Assembly (NCBI GenBank): GCA_903847655.1
Contig: CAINEG010000271.1
Location: forward strand, 1 to 7,431
Length of the DNA: 7,431 nt
Direction: 5' to 3'
From: an uncultured Bacteroidota bacterium
GTDB lineage: Bacteria > Bacteroidota > Bacteroidia > Chitinophagales > Chitinophagaceae
Shown here: piece after piece, positions 6,033 through 7,431 of the stretch
Layout of the letters: each line of letters begins with the position of its first letter
Position numbering within the stretch: the first letter of the stretch is position 1
The notes under the pieces: model-generated
What the model was told of the DNA's origin: nothing
The model's input: only the letters and a program-made list of their open reading frames with translations
Databases searched by the model: none
Position numbers and translations under genes: made by a program

Positions 6033-6377
6033 ATGTCCACTATAAAAACGATATTATATACCGCTTGTTTAGCAATGTTATTGCTAGTTTCTACAAGTAC
6101 TTTTTCTTCTACCATTGTCATCAACAACAATTTGGAAGCAAGAAAATTAGTAGAAAAGTATAGCTTAAAAAATATTGGTAATCTTACCCATAAGACTGCC
6201 ACTTTTAATGCTTTAAAATCTAGTTTGGTATTCAAAGGATTCTCTACTAATACAGTGAATGCGGATGCCAATAGCAATTACATTAAATTCAACAAGGGAA
6301 ATATTTCTTATGTAATCCCTTATAGATACAATGTTTTGTTGTCTAAGTTCAAGACCCCTTCCCCAGTTCAACCTTAA
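6033..6377 (+). CDS. Small secreted protein of unknown function
   Basis: I recognise no family for this 114-residue protein. Residues 1-25 form a credible signal peptide: a short start with K5, a hydrophobic core ILYTACLAMLLLV (7-19), then a small-residue region STSTFSS where cleavage is likely. The mature part of about 88 residues is basic, has no cysteine, and mixes a probable helix (LEARKLVEKY, 34-43) with beta-prone stretches (YIKFNKGNISYVIPYRYNVLL, 83-103). A secreted or periplasmic location is therefore likely, with no catalytic motif seen. Its reality is supported by the signal peptide, the promoter box at 6017-6024 and the absence of a better gene on either strand. It stands alone, divergent from the TPR operon and convergent with the gene at 6428. 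Confidence 0.75.
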   Translation: MSTIKTILYTACLAMLLLVSTSTFSSTIVINNNLEARKLVEKYSLKNIGNLTHKTATFNALKSSLVFKGFSTNTVNADANSNYIKFNKGNISYVIPYRYNVLLSKFKTPSPVQP

Positions 6378-6427
6378 TTACTAATTTTTTATTGATGCTT
6401 TATTGAATAGCGTTAATCTGCTATAGA

Positions 6428-7039
6428 TTAATCAATGATTTGATATAAGTCTTTGTTAACATTAAATTGACTCAATGCAATTGGACTTAAATCAATTTTG
6501 CTGGCCAAGTATTGAACAGCATTCCCTTTCGCAGGGAGAATGGTATACGCTAAGACCAAACCAGGAATGTCTTTGAAGGCCAGTTCAAAAGCATTTACAG
6601 AAGCTGCAATTTCGCTAGTGTATTGAATTTCATAAATAGTCTGATCACTCCAAATTACTTGCACTTTTTTACACAAGTAGCCCAAAATAGAAATGGCTGA
6701 GTCCGACACTGCTTTGATTGAAAGCATGGTGGGCATATTGCTAGGCGGGTATTTTATTTCTTGTAGAAAATGGTTTTGTCCAATTTCTTTTAAGACGAGG
6801 GCATTGTCTGATTGCGTATTAAAAATTAAGGCTTGCACCAATTGAGGCGAAGTGAATATGGTTTTACATTGACTACCCTTGATCCATACATTTTTAGTAC
6901 CCATGGCCATCCATTGAGTTCCTTGCTGTTCCAAAATTTCGAATTGAAGTGTACATTCCCCTACCACTTTGATTTGTGCATGGGCGCTAGCAATCGTAAA
7001 GAAAATGCTAATAATTAGGGGGGTAATTTTACATTTCAT
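6428..7039 (-). CDS. Secreted protein, probably a diverged GLPGLI/DUF4412-like member
   Basis: A 203-residue exported protein. Residues 1-21 are a clean signal peptide (K2/K4, hydrophobic core PLIISIFFTIAS, cleavage at AHA-Q). The mature chain is predicted to be mostly beta strands. Its second half follows the pattern of the Bacteroidota GLPGLI family: ILGYLCKK (118-125), a strand ending in IYEIQYTSEI (135-144), where the family usually has a tryptophan-tyrosine pair and IP, and then KDIPGLVLAY (156-165) in place of GLPGLIL. The function of that family is not firmly known. Mature cysteines are C29, C58 and C123. It is shorter than typical GLPGLI proteins (about 230-280), so a related LolA-like or DUF4412 fold is possible. 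It starts 12 bases after the yidC terminator stem and has no convincing promoter of its own. Confidence 0.85.
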   Translation of the reverse strand: MKCKITPLIISIFFTIASAHAQIKVVGECTLQFEILEQQGTQWMAMGTKNVWIKGSQCKTIFTSPQLVQALIFNTQSDNALVLKEIGQNHFLQEIKYPPSNMPTMLSIKAVSDSAISILGYLCKKVQVIWSDQTIYEIQYTSEIAASVNAFELAFKDIPGLVLAYTILPAKGNAVQYLASKIDLSPIALSQFNVNKDLYQIID

Positions 7040-7046
7040 GAACGCT

Positions 7047-7079
7047 AAAAATTGAGCACCCTTTTAGACGGGTGCTCAA
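7047..7079 (-). terminator. Intrinsic terminator of yidC
   Basis: On the minus strand TTGAGCACCC (7079-7070) and GGGTGCTCAA (7061-7052) form a perfect 10-bp stem with an 8-base loop, followed at once by TTTTT (7051-7047). It begins 7 bases past the yidC stop. On the plus strand it is followed by AAGC, so it should act on the minus strand only. Confidence 0.88.
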
Positions 7080-7086
7080 AGCTTAA

Positions 7087-7431
7087 TTATTTTTTTGTTT
7101 TATCTTTTAAGTTCTGTACTTTTTTCTGCGCTTCCATCATTTGCTCATACTTAGACTGCCAATTACTTTTCTTCTTTGGTGTTTTACGTTTTACCTCAAT
7201 ACCTGCTAAAATCTTATCATGATTAATAATAAATTTCTGAATTACTAATTGCATCAATAAAGTAATCACGTTAGAAACTGTGTAGTACCAAGTTAAGGCC
7301 GAAGGCAATCCATTAAAAATAAATAATAATACAAATGGGAATATATAAGGCATGTATTTTAAAGCAGGATTGTCTTGCGTAGGCGTCATGGCCATATTAT
7401 AAACAGACATTAACAAACTAGTAATAACTGC
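7087..7431 (-). CDS. yidC: Membrane protein insertase YidC, C-terminal part (cut by window edge)
   Basis: YidC (Oxa1 family) inserts and folds inner-membrane proteins, alone or with SecYEG. The 114 residues seen are the end of the conserved 60KD_IMP domain and the cytoplasmic tail. A loop with MAMTPTQDNPALKYMPYIFP leads into a hydrophobic segment (about residues 27-42), then NGLPSALTWYYTVSN, a family signature, and a final membrane helix (about 48-66) ending QKFII. The tail (67-114) is lysine-rich and ends LKDKTKK, as expected for ribosome contact. The frame is open to the window edge, so an internal start should not be read here; the rest of the roughly 600-residue protein lies to the right. 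In many Bacteroidota pyrG precedes yidC, but that is not visible. The transcript ends at the hairpin at 7047-7079. Confidence 0.95.
   Translation of the reverse strand, partial: AVITSLLMSVYNMAMTPTQDNPALKYMPYIFPFVLLFIFNGLPSALTWYYTVSNVITLLMQLVIQKFIINHDKILAGIEVKRKTPKKKSNWQSKYEQMMEAQKKVQNLKDKTKK

Noticed and set aside
5996..6277. 93-codon minus-strand frame with hydrophobic start
   Set aside because: It overlaps the small secreted gene on the opposite strand. That gene has a proper signal peptide and promoter box, and this frame has neither.
6407..6431. Two overlapping short inverted repeats (ATAGC/GCTAT and TTAATCT/AGATTAA) in the convergent gap at 6378-6427
   Set aside because: The stems are 5 and 7 bp, AT-rich, mutually exclusive and without a following U-tract on either strand. 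They are not good enough to call a terminator.
6833..7018. 61-codon open frame on the plus strand
   Set aside because: Antisense to the signal-peptide-bearing secreted gene, with no supporting features.
7414..7416. Apparent TTG start inside yidC
   Set aside because: The frame continues open to the window edge with sequence typical of YidC, so this is an internal leucine of a truncated gene.

Overview
The window looks like a low-GC Bacteroidota chromosome, most probably Chitinophagaceae or a related Sphingobacteria-type lineage. This rests on several things seen in the sequence. Promoters fit the Bacteroidota pattern TTG-N19-TAnnTTTG rather than TTGACA/TATAAT, Shine-Dalgarno sequences are absent or weak at essentially every start, secreted proteins are cleaved at A-Q type sites, and the ribosomal protein S12 and YidC tail sequences suit the phylum. 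The genus is an inference. I see no insertion sequence, phage, CRISPR or tRNA; this is ordinary core chromosome with a few poorly characterised genes in it.

Layout. 1-1491 (minus strand): the 5' part of rpsL (S12), cut by the window edge, with its own strong promoter in the gap behind ilvE, then ilvE (branched-chain aminotransferase) with its own promoter. 1596-2818 (plus strand): a two-gene unit of an unrecognised 209-residue protein and rdgB/HAM1 (ITP/dITP pyrophosphatase), 14 bases apart. 2836-5837 (minus strand): a three-gene run read in the order TPR protein, phosphosulfolactate synthase (ComA family), aroE. ComA and aroE are separated by only 2 bases, and aroE starts with TTG. 6033-6377 (plus): a small secreted orphan protein with a perfect -7 promoter box only 8 bases before its ATG. 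6428-7039 (minus): a secreted protein that looks like a diverged GLPGLI-family member. 7087-7431 (minus): the C-terminal end of yidC, followed by a clear intrinsic terminator.

Functionally this is housekeeping: translation (S12), membrane protein insertion (YidC), branched-chain amino acid and aromatic biosynthesis (IlvE, AroE), and nucleotide-pool sanitation (RdgB). Two genes stand out. The protein upstream of rdgB has an N-terminal hydrophobic peptide, a disordered linker and an alpha/beta domain whose strand order and a few motifs resemble the DNA polymerase III psi subunit (HolD). That is an untested remote-homology idea. The ComA-family enzyme, known from coenzyme M synthesis in methanogens, sits in a bacterial operon next to aroE and could supply sulfolactate or cysteate, for example for sulfonolipids. 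That link is also inference. No clearly new multi-gene system is visible.
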